Part shown: positions 25,446 to 34,255 of the stretch, one piece after another
Layout: each line of letters begins with the position of its first letter
Position numbering within the stretch: position 1 is the first letter of the stretch
Assembly: GCF_022921055.1 (NCBI RefSeq)
Contig: NZ_CP095061.1
Location: forward strand, 1,713,501-1,777,500
Direction of reading: 5' to 3'
DNA: 64,000 bases
Source: Hymenobacter volaticus
GTDB taxonomy: Bacteria > Bacteroidota > Bacteroidia > Cytophagales > Hymenobacteraceae
Program-made: the position numbers and the translations under genes
Notes under the pieces: generated by a model
Told to the model about the DNA's origin: nothing
The model's database searches: none
The model's input: the letters and a program-made list of their open reading frames with translations, nothing else

Positions 25446-26750
25446 ATGAGTAAATACCGGTGGACGATTTGCGCGCTGGTGTTTTTTGCGACTACGGTTA
25501 ACTACCTCGACCGGGCAGTTATTTCGCTGCTCAAACCGTACCTGGAAACCGAATTCAAGTGGAATTCTGCCGACTATGCCAACATTGAAATTGCCTTCAA
25601 GGTGGCGTACTCGCTTGGGATGTTGGGAGCGGGCCGGATCATCGATAAGCTGGGCACCAAGATGGGTTATGCTCTCTCCACGTTCTTGTGGAGTTTGTCG
25701 GCTATCGGCCACGCTTTTGTTAGCAGCACTTTCGGGTTCAGCGTGGCCCGGGCTTTCTTGGGTGTAACGGAAGCTGGCAATTTCCCGGCAGCTATTAAGA
25801 CTACGGCCGAGTGGTTTCCGCAGCGGGAGCGGGCTCTGGCCACGGGTATCTTCAACTCGGGTTCCAACGTCGGAGCCATTATTGCCCCACTTACCGTACC
25901 GCTCATCGCCGAAACGATAGGGTGGAAGTGGGCCTTTGTCATCACGGGCGCACTAGGTTTTGTTTGGCTGGTGTTGTGGTTTGTTTACTACGAAGTACCT
26001 GCCCGGCATGCCCGCTTAACCAAAGCGGAATTCGATTACATCCACAGTGATGTAGACGATATGGCGGCAGTAGCCGTCGAGAGCCAGCCCAAAATCTCTT
26101 GGTTCAAGCTGCTAACCTTCCGGCAGACGTGGGCCTTCGTGCTAGGTAAATTCCTCACCGACCCTATTTGGTGGTTCTACCTGTTCTGGTTGCCAGACTT
26201 CCTGAACAAGCAATATGGTCTTAAGGGCACGGACGTAGCTTTTCCGGTGGCGCTGGTGTACGTGCTGTCGAGCATAGGCAGCGTGGGCGGTGGTTGGATT
26301 CCACTGAACTTCATGAAGCGTGGTATGGCGCCTTTCCAAGCCCGTAAGATGGCCATGCTACTCATTGCGCTCTGCGTATTCCCAATCGTGTTTGCGCAGC
26401 GCTTAGGGCAAGTGGATATGTGGTTAGCCGTCATCGTGATTGGCATTGCCGCCGCAGCTCACCAGGCCTGGAGTGCCAACATCTTCACGACCGTGTCCGA
26501 TATGTTCCCGAAGCGGGCTGTAGCCTCTGTTACGGGTATTGGCGGCATGGCCGGGGGCTTGGGTGGTATCTTGCTGACGGCCTTAGTGCAGAAACGCATG
26601 TTTGTGTACTATGAAAGCATCAACCAGCTGGACAAGGCCTACTTCATCATGTTCCTGATTTGCGGTGGGGCGTACCTAACTGCTTGGCTGCTGATGCAAG
26701 TATTGGTGCCTAAGATGAAGCTGATAAATCTGGATAATCCGGAGCAGTAG
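25446..26750 (+). CDS. exuT: MFS hexuronate transporter (ExuT-like, ACS family)
   Basis: From the ATG at 25446 the 434-residue protein has about 12 membrane segments. Typical anion:cation symporter marks are TVNYLDRAVISLLKPYL in helix 1, GAGRIIDKLGTKMGYALS after helix 2, RAFLGVTEAGNFPAAIKTTAEWFPQRERALATGIFNSGSNVG in helices 4-5 (cited by its ends), and a central QPKISWFKLLTFRQTWAFVLGKFLTDPIWWFYLFW region. ExuT proteins import galacturonate and glucuronate by proton symport. Longer starts at 25332 (TTG) and 25392 (ATG) would add a proline-rich tail unlike the family. It follows eda by 133 bases. Confidence 0.88.
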   Translation: MSKYRWTICALVFFATTVNYLDRAVISLLKPYLETEFKWNSADYANIEIAFKVAYSLGMLGAGRIIDKLGTKMGYALSTFLWSLSAIGHAFVSSTFGFSVARAFLGVTEAGNFPAAIKTTAEWFPQRERALATGIFNSGSNVGAIIAPLTVPLIAETIGWKWAFVITGALGFVWLVLWFVYYEVPARHARLTKAEFDYIHSDVDDMAAVAVESQPKISWFKLLTFRQTWAFVLGKFLTDPIWWFYLFWLPDFLNKQYGLKGTDVAFPVALVYVLSSIGSVGGGWIPLNFMKRGMAPFQARKMAMLLIALCVFPIVFAQRLGQVDMWLAVIVIGIAAAAHQAWSANIFTTVSDMFPKRAVASVTGIGGMAGGLGGILLTALVQKRMFVYYESINQLDKAYFIMFLICGGAYLTAWLLMQVLVPKMKLINLDNPEQ

Positions 26751-26828
26751 AGTACAGGATGAAGCCAAGAAGTAACTGGCTTTTCTTCACATAGAAGTTC
26801 TGACTCCCTTTTAGATTTTCTCCCATTT

Positions 26829-26848
26829 CACCCGGCAAAAGCCGGGTG
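26829..26848. repeat. Perfect 8-bp hairpin upstream of the DUF4440-like gene
   Basis: CACCCGGC, AAAA, GCCGGGTG form a tight hairpin 16 bases before the start codon at 26865. It could be a terminator for exuT, but lacks a T-run, or a leader structure. Confidence 0.5.
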
Positions 26849-26864
26849 CCACTTCCTTACTGCC

Positions 26865-27338
26865 ATGAAAAAACTGTCGTTTCTTCTGACGTTGCTTCTT
26901 TTTGTGCTGCCTGCTATCACCTTCGCCCAAAATTCCAAGGATGCTGCTGCCGCCAAAGAAGTGGAAGCCTTAGAGCGCAAACGCTTCGAAGCTCAGGTGA
27001 AGAAAGATTATGCCGTGCTGGAAAAAGTATTCGGCGAAGACCTTGTCTACACCCATTCCAACGGCAAGCAAAACAACAAAACCGAATACATTCAGTCAAT
27101 CCGCGAAGGCAAAAGCGTCTATGATAAGATTGACGTGGAAGCCCTGAACGTCCGTGCTTACAACGACGGCAAAACGGCTGTTGTCAACGGTACCATTACC
27201 ATCTACCAACCTAACAAGCCCGACGGAACGCCCAACGTTGCCCACCTGAAGTACGTGGTAGTGCAAGTGAAGGACCCAAAGAAAGGCTGGCAAGTAGTGC
27301 TCTGGCAGTCCCAGAAGCAGCCTGAGGTAAAGAGCTAA
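26865..27338 (+). CDS. Secreted DUF4440/NTF2-like protein
   Basis: The 157-residue protein has a signal peptide (MKKLSFLLTLLLFVLPAITFA) and a cone-shaped NTF2-like domain with VEALERKRFEAQVKKDYAVLEKVFGEDLVYTHSNG and the C-terminal GWQVVLWQSQ, typical of DUF4440. These proteins occur as periplasmic or secreted proteins of largely unknown function; some relatives are isomerases or bind small ligands. No catalytic residue can be claimed. Its location at the end of the pectin operon may be incidental. Confidence 0.78.
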   Translation: MKKLSFLLTLLLFVLPAITFAQNSKDAAAAKEVEALERKRFEAQVKKDYAVLEKVFGEDLVYTHSNGKQNNKTEYIQSIREGKSVYDKIDVEALNVRAYNDGKTAVVNGTITIYQPNKPDGTPNVAHLKYVVVQVKDPKKGWQVVLWQSQKQPEVKS

Positions 27339-27484
27339 TCACTCACTGCCGTTCGTGCACTAAGTCCTTCGTGTAGAAGGATGTATCTCTAGTTTTCATT
27401 GTAGCAAGCCCTTAACGTAGCCCCTTTTTCTGAGGGGTTGGGGTAGCTCTGTCCTAATTTTTACCTATTAGCACCTCCAGTTCC

Positions 27485-28527
27485 ATGAGTATAAATCAGG
27501 AAAATACCCTGGCCCAGCCGGTTGGCATTACGCTGGAGCGCTACATCATGCGCGCACAGGCAGAGTTCCCATTTGCCACGGGTGAATTATCACAATTGCT
27601 GCGTGATTTGGCTTTAGCGGGCAAGATCGTACACCGGGATGTTAACCGGGCAGGTTTGTCGGACATAACCGGGGCCTTGGAACGCAAAACGTGCAGGGTG
27701 AGCAGCAGAAGCGGCTCGATATGGAAGCACATATCCGGTTTGTAAGGGCCCTGAAAAACGGCCGTGAGGCTTGCGCTATCCTATCCGAGGAAGAAGCGGA
27801 AATCATTCATATCGACAACGACTCCGGCAACTACGTGGTAGCCATGGACCCGCTCGATGGCTCCTCTAACATCGACGTTAACGTGAGCATCGGTACGCTG
27901 TTTAGCATCTACCGCCGCGTTACGCCGGTCGGGACGAAAGCTACGGCGGCGGATTTCTTGCAGGGTGGACGGCGGCAGGTAGCAGCGGGGTATATTCTGT
28001 ACGGTTCTAGCACCATGTTCGTGTATACCACTGGCCACGGCGTAATGGGGTTCACCTACGAGCAGTCGTTGGGTGAGTTCTTTCTTTCGCACCCGGCCAT
28101 TCGCATTCCGCAAGATGGCCGCATCTTTTCCTGCAACGAAGGCTACTGGTTTGATTATCCAGAGTCTATCCGGACCTTCCTGATGGACTGCAAACGCAAA
28201 GAGTACTCCGGGCGCTATATCGGCTCCTTGGTGGCCGATTATCATCGCAACTTGTTTAATGGGGGCATTTACTTGTATCCGCCCACCAGCAAAAATCCGA
28301 GGGGTAAGTTGCGCTTGCTGTATGAGTGCTATCCTTTGGCCATGCTTATCGAGCAGGCGGGCGGCCAGGCCTTAGTGTCAGCCAACGAGACCATCCTTGA
28401 TGTGGTGCCCACCGAATTGCACCAGCGCACACCCATCTTTATTGGGTCCACCGAAATGGTGCAACAGCTATTCTCCTCCGGCGAACCCGTGTTGGCGCCA
28501 GCTAGCCAATTAGAGGCAACTTCCTGA
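27485..28527 (+). pseudogene. fbp: Class I fructose-1,6-bisphosphatase, reading frame broken by one base
   Basis: The start (MSINQENTLAQPVGITLERYIMRAQ, LLRDLALAGKIVHRDVNRAGLSDITGAL) runs in one frame to a stop at 27745. The rest (NVQGEQQKRLDMEAHIRFVRAL onward) lies in the -1 frame, from about 27681 to 28527. It carries the metal and substrate motif MDPLDGSSNIDVNVSIGTLF. Adding one G to GG at 27679-27680 gives GALGTQNVQGE, as in intact FBPases, for a full product near 347 residues. FBPase is the irreversible step of gluconeogenesis, needed when uronates are the only carbon source, since they yield pyruvate and triose phosphate. The break is probably a consensus error, because the gene is normally essential for such growth. 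Confidence 0.88.
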
Positions 28528-28663
28528 AAAGGAACAGCAACACTGAGCGTCCTTTTGCTTGCATGACAATAGCCTCGTGCTTGTTGAAAACCAAGACTTA
28601 TGCCTGAATAAGACCCCACAGGTACACAGGCTCCCAACCTATCCACTTCCAAATTCCCCCTCC

Positions 28664-30019
28664 ATGAATACAAATCAACACGACTCTTCTCGACGGGATT
28701 TTCTACAAAAGTCTATGCTTGCTACGGCGGGCCTCATGACGCCGCTGCCTTTGTCAGTATTTGGTGCTGCGGGGCCGACTAAGCGGCGCGTAGCTATGGT
28801 GGGTACGGGCCACCGCGGCAGCGGCATGTGGGGCACCCAATTACTCGAAGATCACCGCGACGTTATTGAATTTGTGGGTCTGTGCGATAAAAACAAAGGC
28901 CGCGCCGAAACCGCGAAGAAAATGATGGGCGTCTCGTGCCCCACTTACACGGACTTCGAGACGATGATGCGCAAAGCCAAGCCTGAAATCTTGATTGTGA
29001 CCACCGTGGATGCCACCCACGACCAGTTCATCATCAAGGGCATGGAAATGGGCGCCAACATTGTGTCGGAAAAGCCGATGACCACCGACGAAACAAAGTG
29101 CCAAGCTATTCTGGATGCCGAAAAGCGGACGGGCAAGAAAGTGACCGTTACGTTCAACTACCGCTATTCGCCGCACCGCCAGAAAATCTATGAATTGCTC
29201 CGCAATGACACCATCGGCAAGATTACGTCAGTTGATTTTCACTGGTACCTCGATAACCGCCACGGTGCCGATTATTTCCGTCGCTGGCACCGCCTCACCG
29301 AGAACAGTGGCTCGCTGTGGGTGCACAAGGCTAGTCATCACTTCGATCTGCTGAACTGGTGGTTGGAATCGGAGCCCGAAACGGTCTACGCCAAAGCAGC
29401 GCTAGAGAACTACGGCAAAAACGGCCCGTTCCGGTTTAGCAACTGCCGGCCGTGCCCGCACAAAGACAAATGTGCCTACTATTGGGATATGACCAAAGAT
29501 GCCCGCTTAATGGCGCTGTACGCCCAAAACGAGCAGTACGATGGCTATCTGCGTGATGGCTGCGTGTACAAAGAAGACGTAAACATCTACGATAAGATGG
29601 CTGCCACCATCGGGTACGCCAACGGGGCGCAGGTCAGCTACTCACTCACGGCGTATTCTCCGTATGAGGGCTACCGCATTGCATTCAATGGCACCAAGGG
29701 CCGCATCGACGCGTGGATCAAGGAATCTGGCGAGATGAAAATGGAGCCCTACGACGAAATTATGGTGTCGCATAATTTCGGTAAGGTGGAATACATTCAG
29801 GTGCCCCAAGCCGAAGGCCACGGCGGCGGCGACAAGCTGCTGCGAGCGCAACTGTTCCGGCACCCTGAGGCCCCCGATGCCTACCGCCAAGCTGCCGGCA
29901 GCCGCGACGGAGCCATGGCCATTCTGGTGGGTATTGCAGCTCGCAAAAGCGTAACCAGCGGCCAGCCCGTTCGGATTGCCGATCTAACTGATCTTAAGCC
30001 AGTCGCCGTTAAGGCCTAA
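28664..30019 (+). CDS. Gfo/Idh/MocA family oxidoreductase with Tat signal
   Basis: The 451-residue protein begins MNTNQHDSSRRDFLQKSMLATAG, a twin-arginine export signal. A Rossmann domain follows with RRVAMVGTGHRGSGMWG, the conserved EKP in NIVSEKPMTTDETKCQAIL, and a C-terminal alpha/beta domain with WVHKASHHFDLLNWWLESEPETVYA. A cysteine group, CRPCPHKDKCAYYW, may bind metal. Many exported Bacteroidota Gfo/Idh proteins act on sugars, glycosides or uronates using tightly bound NAD(P); the substrate here is unknown. Position next to uronate genes suggests a sugar-acid role (inference). I chose the ATG at 28664; the open frame upstream has no Tat signal. Confidence 0.87.
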   Translation: MNTNQHDSSRRDFLQKSMLATAGLMTPLPLSVFGAAGPTKRRVAMVGTGHRGSGMWGTQLLEDHRDVIEFVGLCDKNKGRAETAKKMMGVSCPTYTDFETMMRKAKPEILIVTTVDATHDQFIIKGMEMGANIVSEKPMTTDETKCQAILDAEKRTGKKVTVTFNYRYSPHRQKIYELLRNDTIGKITSVDFHWYLDNRHGADYFRRWHRLTENSGSLWVHKASHHFDLLNWWLESEPETVYAKAALENYGKNGPFRFSNCRPCPHKDKCAYYWDMTKDARLMALYAQNEQYDGYLRDGCVYKEDVNIYDKMAATIGYANGAQVSYSLTAYSPYEGYRIAFNGTKGRIDAWIKESGEMKMEPYDEIMVSHNFGKVEYIQVPQAEGHGGGDKLLRAQLFRHPEAPDAYRQAAGSRDGAMAILVGIAARKSVTSGQPVRIADLTDLKPVAVKA

Positions 30020-30037
30020 AGGTTTTTGCAACTTGGG

Positions 30038-30077
30038 TGGCCCTACGAACCGTATTGCGGGGTTCGTAGGGCCATTT
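30038..30077 (+). terminator. Terminator after the Gfo/Idh gene
   Basis: TGGCCCTACGAACC pairs perfectly with GGTTCGTAGGGCCA (14 bp) around a 9-base loop, and is followed by TTT. Confidence 0.8.
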
Positions 30078-30183
30078 AGTGTTAATTTCTGTTTGCTTTA
30101 CGTGCGAGTATTGCCGAAACAATTTATTTCACCCTTTGAGAGCAGCGTTGTGTCCAACTTTCCAGCCTGTTCCTTTCTTCTTC

Positions 30184-31722
30184 ATGTCTAAAATCATTTC
30201 GCCCCAAGTGGAGTTCGGCGGTTTGCTGAGCCAGATGAAAGCAGTTACGCCAGAGGCTTTTTCGCCGGATGGTAAGATTTTAAACCTCATGGAAGGGCGG
30301 TGGCAAGAAACGGGTACGCCCCGCGAATTCGTCTCGCCTATTGATGGCACCTCGTTGGGCTGGATGCCCATGCTGAACCGCGAAACGGCACTTCGGGCCG
30401 TGGAATTTGCCAAAGGCGAAGCCGCTGCCTGGGCCGCCACCGACCTCGATGAGCGCAAAAGCCGCGTGCAGGATTGCCTCAACCAGCTCCGCGAGCAGGT
30501 AGAATTGACTGGCAAGCTAATCATGTGGGAAATCGGCAAAACCTACAAGCTCGGTTTCACCGACATTGACCGCGCCATTGAAGGTGTACAGTGGTACGTC
30601 GATAATATTGAGGGCATGTTGGGCCAGCGCAAGCCGCTTGGGCTAGTGAGCAACATTGCCAGCTGGAACTACCCCATGTCGGTGCTGCTGCACGCGGTGC
30701 TAGTGCAGGCACTGGCCGGCAACTCGGTTATTGCCAAAACGCCTACCGATGGCGGCTTTATTTCGCTGAGCTTAACCTTTGCTATTGCCCGCCGTTGCGG
30801 CTTGCCCGTGACGCTAGTGAGTGGTTCGGGCGGGGAGCTGAGCGACGTGCTGGTAAAGAACGATGCCATCGACTGCCTCAGCTTCGTGGGTGGCCGCTAC
30901 AACGGCCGCAACATTGCCGACGCGTTGAGTTCGGTGCACAAGCGCTACATGCTGGAAATGGAAGGCGTAAACACCTATGGTATTTGGAACTACTCGGATT
31001 GGACTGGCTTAGCCGATCAACTCAAGAAGGGCTATGACTACGGCAAGCAGCGCTGCACGGCCTACGTGCGCTTCGTAGTGGAGCGTCGTTTGTTTCCGCA
31101 ATTTCTGGAAACCTATTGGGAAGCCATTCGCAGCTTGAAAGTAGGCAACCCTACGCTCGTGGATAACCCCGGCGACCAACTGCCTGACTTAGCTTTCGGA
31201 CCCGTCATCAACGCCACACAGGCGCAGGAGCTAGACCGCCTCTACGCCAACGCCCTGCAAACGGGTGCTACGCCTATCTACGAAGGCAAACTCGATGAGA
31301 GCCTATTCTTGCCTGGCCAAGACCGTTCGGCCTATAGAGCACCACGGGCACTTGTAAACTTGCCTCGCCAGAGCGAATTGTACTTCAAAGAGCCTTTCGG
31401 CCCTATCGACAGCATTGTGCTCGTTGACCGGGTGGAAGAACTGGTAGGGGAGATGAACATCAGCAATGGTGCTCTCGTAGCCGCAGTAGCTTCCGACGAC
31501 CAAAAGTGGGCTGCCCGCACGGCCAAGGAAGTGCGTGCCTTCAAGGTCGGCCTCAACAAGCTCCGTTCCCGCGGCGACCGGGACGAAGTTTTCGGCGGCC
31601 TCGGCGAATCGTGGAAAGGTGCTTTCGTCGGGGGCACACTCCTGGTGGAAGCCGTAACGGAAGGCAACAAGCCAGTACTCGGAAACTATCCGGAGTCGTT
31701 GCTGCTACCTGAGAAAATCTAG
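30184..31722 (+). CDS. Aldehyde dehydrogenase family protein
   Basis: The 512-residue protein keeps the NAD-binding WNYPMSVLLHAVLVQALAGNSVIAKTP segment, the loop ending in VLEMEG-like LEMEGVNTYGIW (general-base Glu in an unusual context in place of ELGGK), and the catalytic Cys in YGKQRCTAYVRFVVE. The C-terminal FKEPFGPIDSIVLV is also typical. It should oxidise an aldehyde to an acid with NAD(P). Family members of this divergent type occur in Bacteroidota without a known substrate. Its place after the uronate genes could point to a sugar-derived semialdehyde, but this is inference. I chose the ATG at 30184 (MSKIISPQVEFG). Confidence 0.85.
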   Translation: MSKIISPQVEFGGLLSQMKAVTPEAFSPDGKILNLMEGRWQETGTPREFVSPIDGTSLGWMPMLNRETALRAVEFAKGEAAAWAATDLDERKSRVQDCLNQLREQVELTGKLIMWEIGKTYKLGFTDIDRAIEGVQWYVDNIEGMLGQRKPLGLVSNIASWNYPMSVLLHAVLVQALAGNSVIAKTPTDGGFISLSLTFAIARRCGLPVTLVSGSGGELSDVLVKNDAIDCLSFVGGRYNGRNIADALSSVHKRYMLEMEGVNTYGIWNYSDWTGLADQLKKGYDYGKQRCTAYVRFVVERRLFPQFLETYWEAIRSLKVGNPTLVDNPGDQLPDLAFGPVINATQAQELDRLYANALQTGATPIYEGKLDESLFLPGQDRSAYRAPRALVNLPRQSELYFKEPFGPIDSIVLVDRVEELVGEMNISNGALVAAVASDDQKWAARTAKEVRAFKVGLNKLRSRGDRDEVFGGLGESWKGAFVGGTLLVEAVTEGNKPVLGNYPESLLLPEKI

Positions 31723-31738
31723 CTTAGTTTCAAGCAAT

Positions 31739-31818
31739 AACGAAGAGCGGCTTCGCAGCTTGCAGAACAACGACGTGCCAACGGAGTCGTTTTGCAAGCT
31801 GCGAAGCCGCTCTTCGTT
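31739..31818. terminator. Long bidirectional hairpin between the ALDH and 2H phosphoesterase genes
   Basis: A 26-bp perfect inverted repeat (31739-31764 with 31793-31818), with arms beginning AACGAAGAGCGGCTTCGCAG, encloses a second smaller AACGAC/GTCGTT hairpin. It overlaps the last codon region of the convergent minus-strand gene and serves both transcripts. Confidence 0.85.
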
Positions 31819-32364
31819 AAGCGAGTTCTGTAGAGGCTTGAAACTTGAACGTCTTCAGTTCTTCCCATGGGCCATTTCGGTACGCCCACAGTTGCAGGCC
31901 CTCGCCGGTAACTTCAAAAGGTTTAAAACCACTTGCTAAATCTTGGTATAGGCCACGACCTACTGCCGGGTCTACCTTGTTCTGCACCGTGACATGCGGA
32001 TTAAGCTTCTGTTGATCTTGAGGCGTGAGATGTGGCTGCCAAGTGGTTTGGAGCGCCCGGTGTAAAGCTTGCAACGGTGGGCACTCCAGCGTATAGGCCA
32101 CCCCCGGCCCAAAAACCGCACGCCCGACACGGCTAAAGTCAGAGCAGGTTGCGCGGCGGCTAGCTGCGCAAGGTGATCGGTAATGGCAGCGTATTCAGCG
32201 CCCGGCAAGTGATGAAACAGCGTCAGGTGCGCCGCTAGGAAGTTGCGTTCCGAGGGGAAATGCTGCTTGCGCAACTCATTGAAAAACTCCTGCGACTTAG
32301 CGTCGAGAGCTAGCGTGAGAATAAGAGCAGTATTGGCAGTAACGAAGGGAGAGGAAGTAGACAT
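31817..32364 (-). pseudogene. 2'-5' RNA ligase-type 2H phosphoesterase, reading frame broken by one base
   Basis: The N-terminal part (MSTSSPFVTANTALILTLAL, AAHLTLFHHLPG with the first HxT) runs into a wrong frame after VRFLGRG. The C-terminal part (VAYTLECPPLQALHRAL, LNPHVTVQNKV with the second HxT) lies in the -1 frame. Adding one C to the C5 run at 32101-32105 (plus strand) restores a protein of about 182 residues. The two HxT motifs define the 2H phosphoesterase superfamily, which acts on cyclic phosphates or 2',5' links in RNA or nucleotides; the true substrate is unknown. It is convergent with the ALDH gene. Confidence 0.8.
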
Positions 32365-32625
32365 CAGTAAGGATACCCCATTTGCTGCTGTGGAGTTGCC
32401 GTTCTACTTGCTACCTGAACCTAAGATTTCGCACACCAACACGCTGCATCCAAGCCCTGCACCTTCCAGATAGCGTTGTGTGGGCCACTAACATTTTCAG
32501 TAGCTAGATGAGCGTAAGCTATTACTGATGGCATGTCGGGTAGATATGGCTAGAATTATCTGACAATATCTAGCTTCGCTTCCTTAATAAGACAGTGTTA
32601 TGCTGTTCAACCTTTGCCCTTCGCT

Positions 32626-33441
32626 ATGAACCTGCCCATTTATCAAATTGATGCCTTTTCCGACCGGCCCTTTGCTGGTAATCCGGCGGCCGTATGCCCG
32701 CTAGATAGTTGGTTGCCCGCTGAAACCATGCAGGCCATTGCAGCTGAAAACAACTTAGCTGAAACGGCTTTCTTCGTGCCAAAAAGCGGTAGCGAGTACG
32801 AAATTCGTTGGTTCACGCCGGCCGTCGAAGTGGAGTTGTGTGGCCACGCTACCTTGGCTTCGGCGCACGTGCTGTACCAGCATTTAGCGTTTGAAGGCAC
32901 TGAAATTACCTTTCATTCCCGGAGCGGCCCCTTGCTTGTGCTGCGCGAAACCGATGGCCGCCTGACACTGGACTTTCCTAGCCGCCCGCCCCAGCCATTG
33001 CCCAACCATCCCGACGGACTGCTCGATGGACTTGGCGCTACTCCCTTACACGTGCTGGCTGGCCCGGACCTGGTGGCCCTTTTTGCCAGCGAAGCCGAAG
33101 TGCGCGCTATTCGCCCCGACTTCACTCAGTTAGCCCGCGTGGAGTATCGTGCGGTCATCGTTACGGCCCCTGGTACTGATGGTATTGATTTCGTGTCGCG
33201 GTTTTTCGGGCCGCGAGTGGGAGTGCCCGAGGACCCAGTTACTGGTTCGGCGCACACTACGCTCATTCCATATTGGGCCGAAAAACTTGGCAAGAATACG
33301 CTGAAAGCCCGCCAAGTGTCACCTCGCGGCGGCGACCTATGGTGCGAGTTACGCGGCGACCGGGTGCGCATCAGTGGCTATGCCGTGACGTATCTGCGTG
33401 GCGAAATCGAAGTAGCAGAGATGCCAGTATCAACCACATAG
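32626..33441 (+). CDS. PhzF family isomerase/epimerase
   Basis: The 271-residue protein has the family opening IYQIDAFSDRPFAGNPAAVC, the early catalytic Glu in NLAETAFFVP, ELCGHATLASAHVLY in the first lobe, and RFFGPRVGVPEDPVTGSAHTTLIPYW in the second. PhzF proteins have a diaminopimelate-epimerase-like fold; the named member acts in phenazine biosynthesis, but most homologues, including stand-alone ones like this, have no known substrate. No phenazine genes are nearby. I chose the ATG at 32626. Confidence 0.9.
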   Translation: MNLPIYQIDAFSDRPFAGNPAAVCPLDSWLPAETMQAIAAENNLAETAFFVPKSGSEYEIRWFTPAVEVELCGHATLASAHVLYQHLAFEGTEITFHSRSGPLLVLRETDGRLTLDFPSRPPQPLPNHPDGLLDGLGATPLHVLAGPDLVALFASEAEVRAIRPDFTQLARVEYRAVIVTAPGTDGIDFVSRFFGPRVGVPEDPVTGSAHTTLIPYWAEKLGKNTLKARQVSPRGGDLWCELRGDRVRISGYAVTYLRGEIEVAEMPVSTT

Positions 33442-33494
33442 GAAGAGGCCGTACAGTCCAATTTGCCATCAATCAATAGGATATTAACAAAGTA

Positions 33495-33540
33495 AAAAGC
33501 CCGCCTTCAACAACCTAGCGGCTGATGAAGGCGGGCTTTC
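33495..33540. terminator. Bidirectional terminator after the PhzF gene
   Basis: AAAGCCCGCCTTCA pairs with TGAAGGCGGGCTTT around a 16-base loop. It lies between the convergent PhzF gene and the membrane protein gene. Confidence 0.85.
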
Positions 33541-33549
33541 ACATGCAAC

Positions 33550-34253
33550 TTAGCGCAGTGCTACTCCTATCTTGAAGCCGGCCGGGAAGTAAAGCCCTTC
33601 GTGGCCATAATCGGAAGAGCCTGTGCGGTACTGGCTCTCTATCTTCTTGGAATCACTACGACTTATGCTTTCACGGTAGCCAATGCCAGCATATAAGTCT
33701 AGGAAAACACGACCAGGGTGCAAGGGGGCTTGGTAGCCTATTTGCGCGGTAGCTCCGTACCGGTTGATAGTTTCGGAGCGGGGCCCTTCACTGTACTCAT
33801 ACTGCGGGAGACCAGTAGGTCCCTGCACTTCGATCCAGCCTATCTCTCGGCCGGATACAGTGAAATGCTGAAAATTAGGGCCGTAGCTGACATATAAACC
33901 AGCTGGATAAGTTGCTTGCGTGGCGCTTAGGTACAATCGGTGCTGGAGTTGTGCGCCGGCACCACGCACGGTTTCTTTGGAGTCGGTTATGGAAGGGACG
34001 GTACGTGCATCTGGCTGACCAACGTGGCCAGCGTATAACTGAGGCGTGAAGATGAAGCTTTGGCGAGGGTGCTGCTTCCAGCTTTTCTCTACCTCTAGCC
34101 AATAACCGCTCACTACCACGTATTGAGGAACCAGCTTAACGAGCAGAGTCCGGTTAGCAGTTGCCTCCTGCCCTTGGGCACGCACGGATACAGCCAGCAC
34201 TAGTAGCAGGGGAGCAACCACCCGCTACGCTCAAGCAGACGAGTTGTGCGCAT
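33550..34253 (-). CDS. Probable outer-membrane beta-barrel protein, signal peptide split by a one-base shift
   Basis: The main frame starts with a GTG at 34221 and encodes 223 residues, beginning VVAPLLLVLAVSVRAQGQ, which is only the hydrophobic and cleavage part of a signal peptide. An ATG at 34253, two bases after the upstream gene's stop, reads MRTTRLLERSG, then enters a wrong frame. Adding one G (C run at 34221-34223 on the plus strand) joins them into a complete signal peptide. The remainder is rich in alternating aromatic strands (SFIFTPQLYAGH, AGLYVSYGPNFQHF, VFLDLYAGIGYRES) and ends KIGVALR, as in small outer-membrane barrels. Its function is unknown. It is probably co-transcribed with the LVIVD lipoprotein. 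Confidence 0.65.
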
Positions 34254-34255
34254 GC

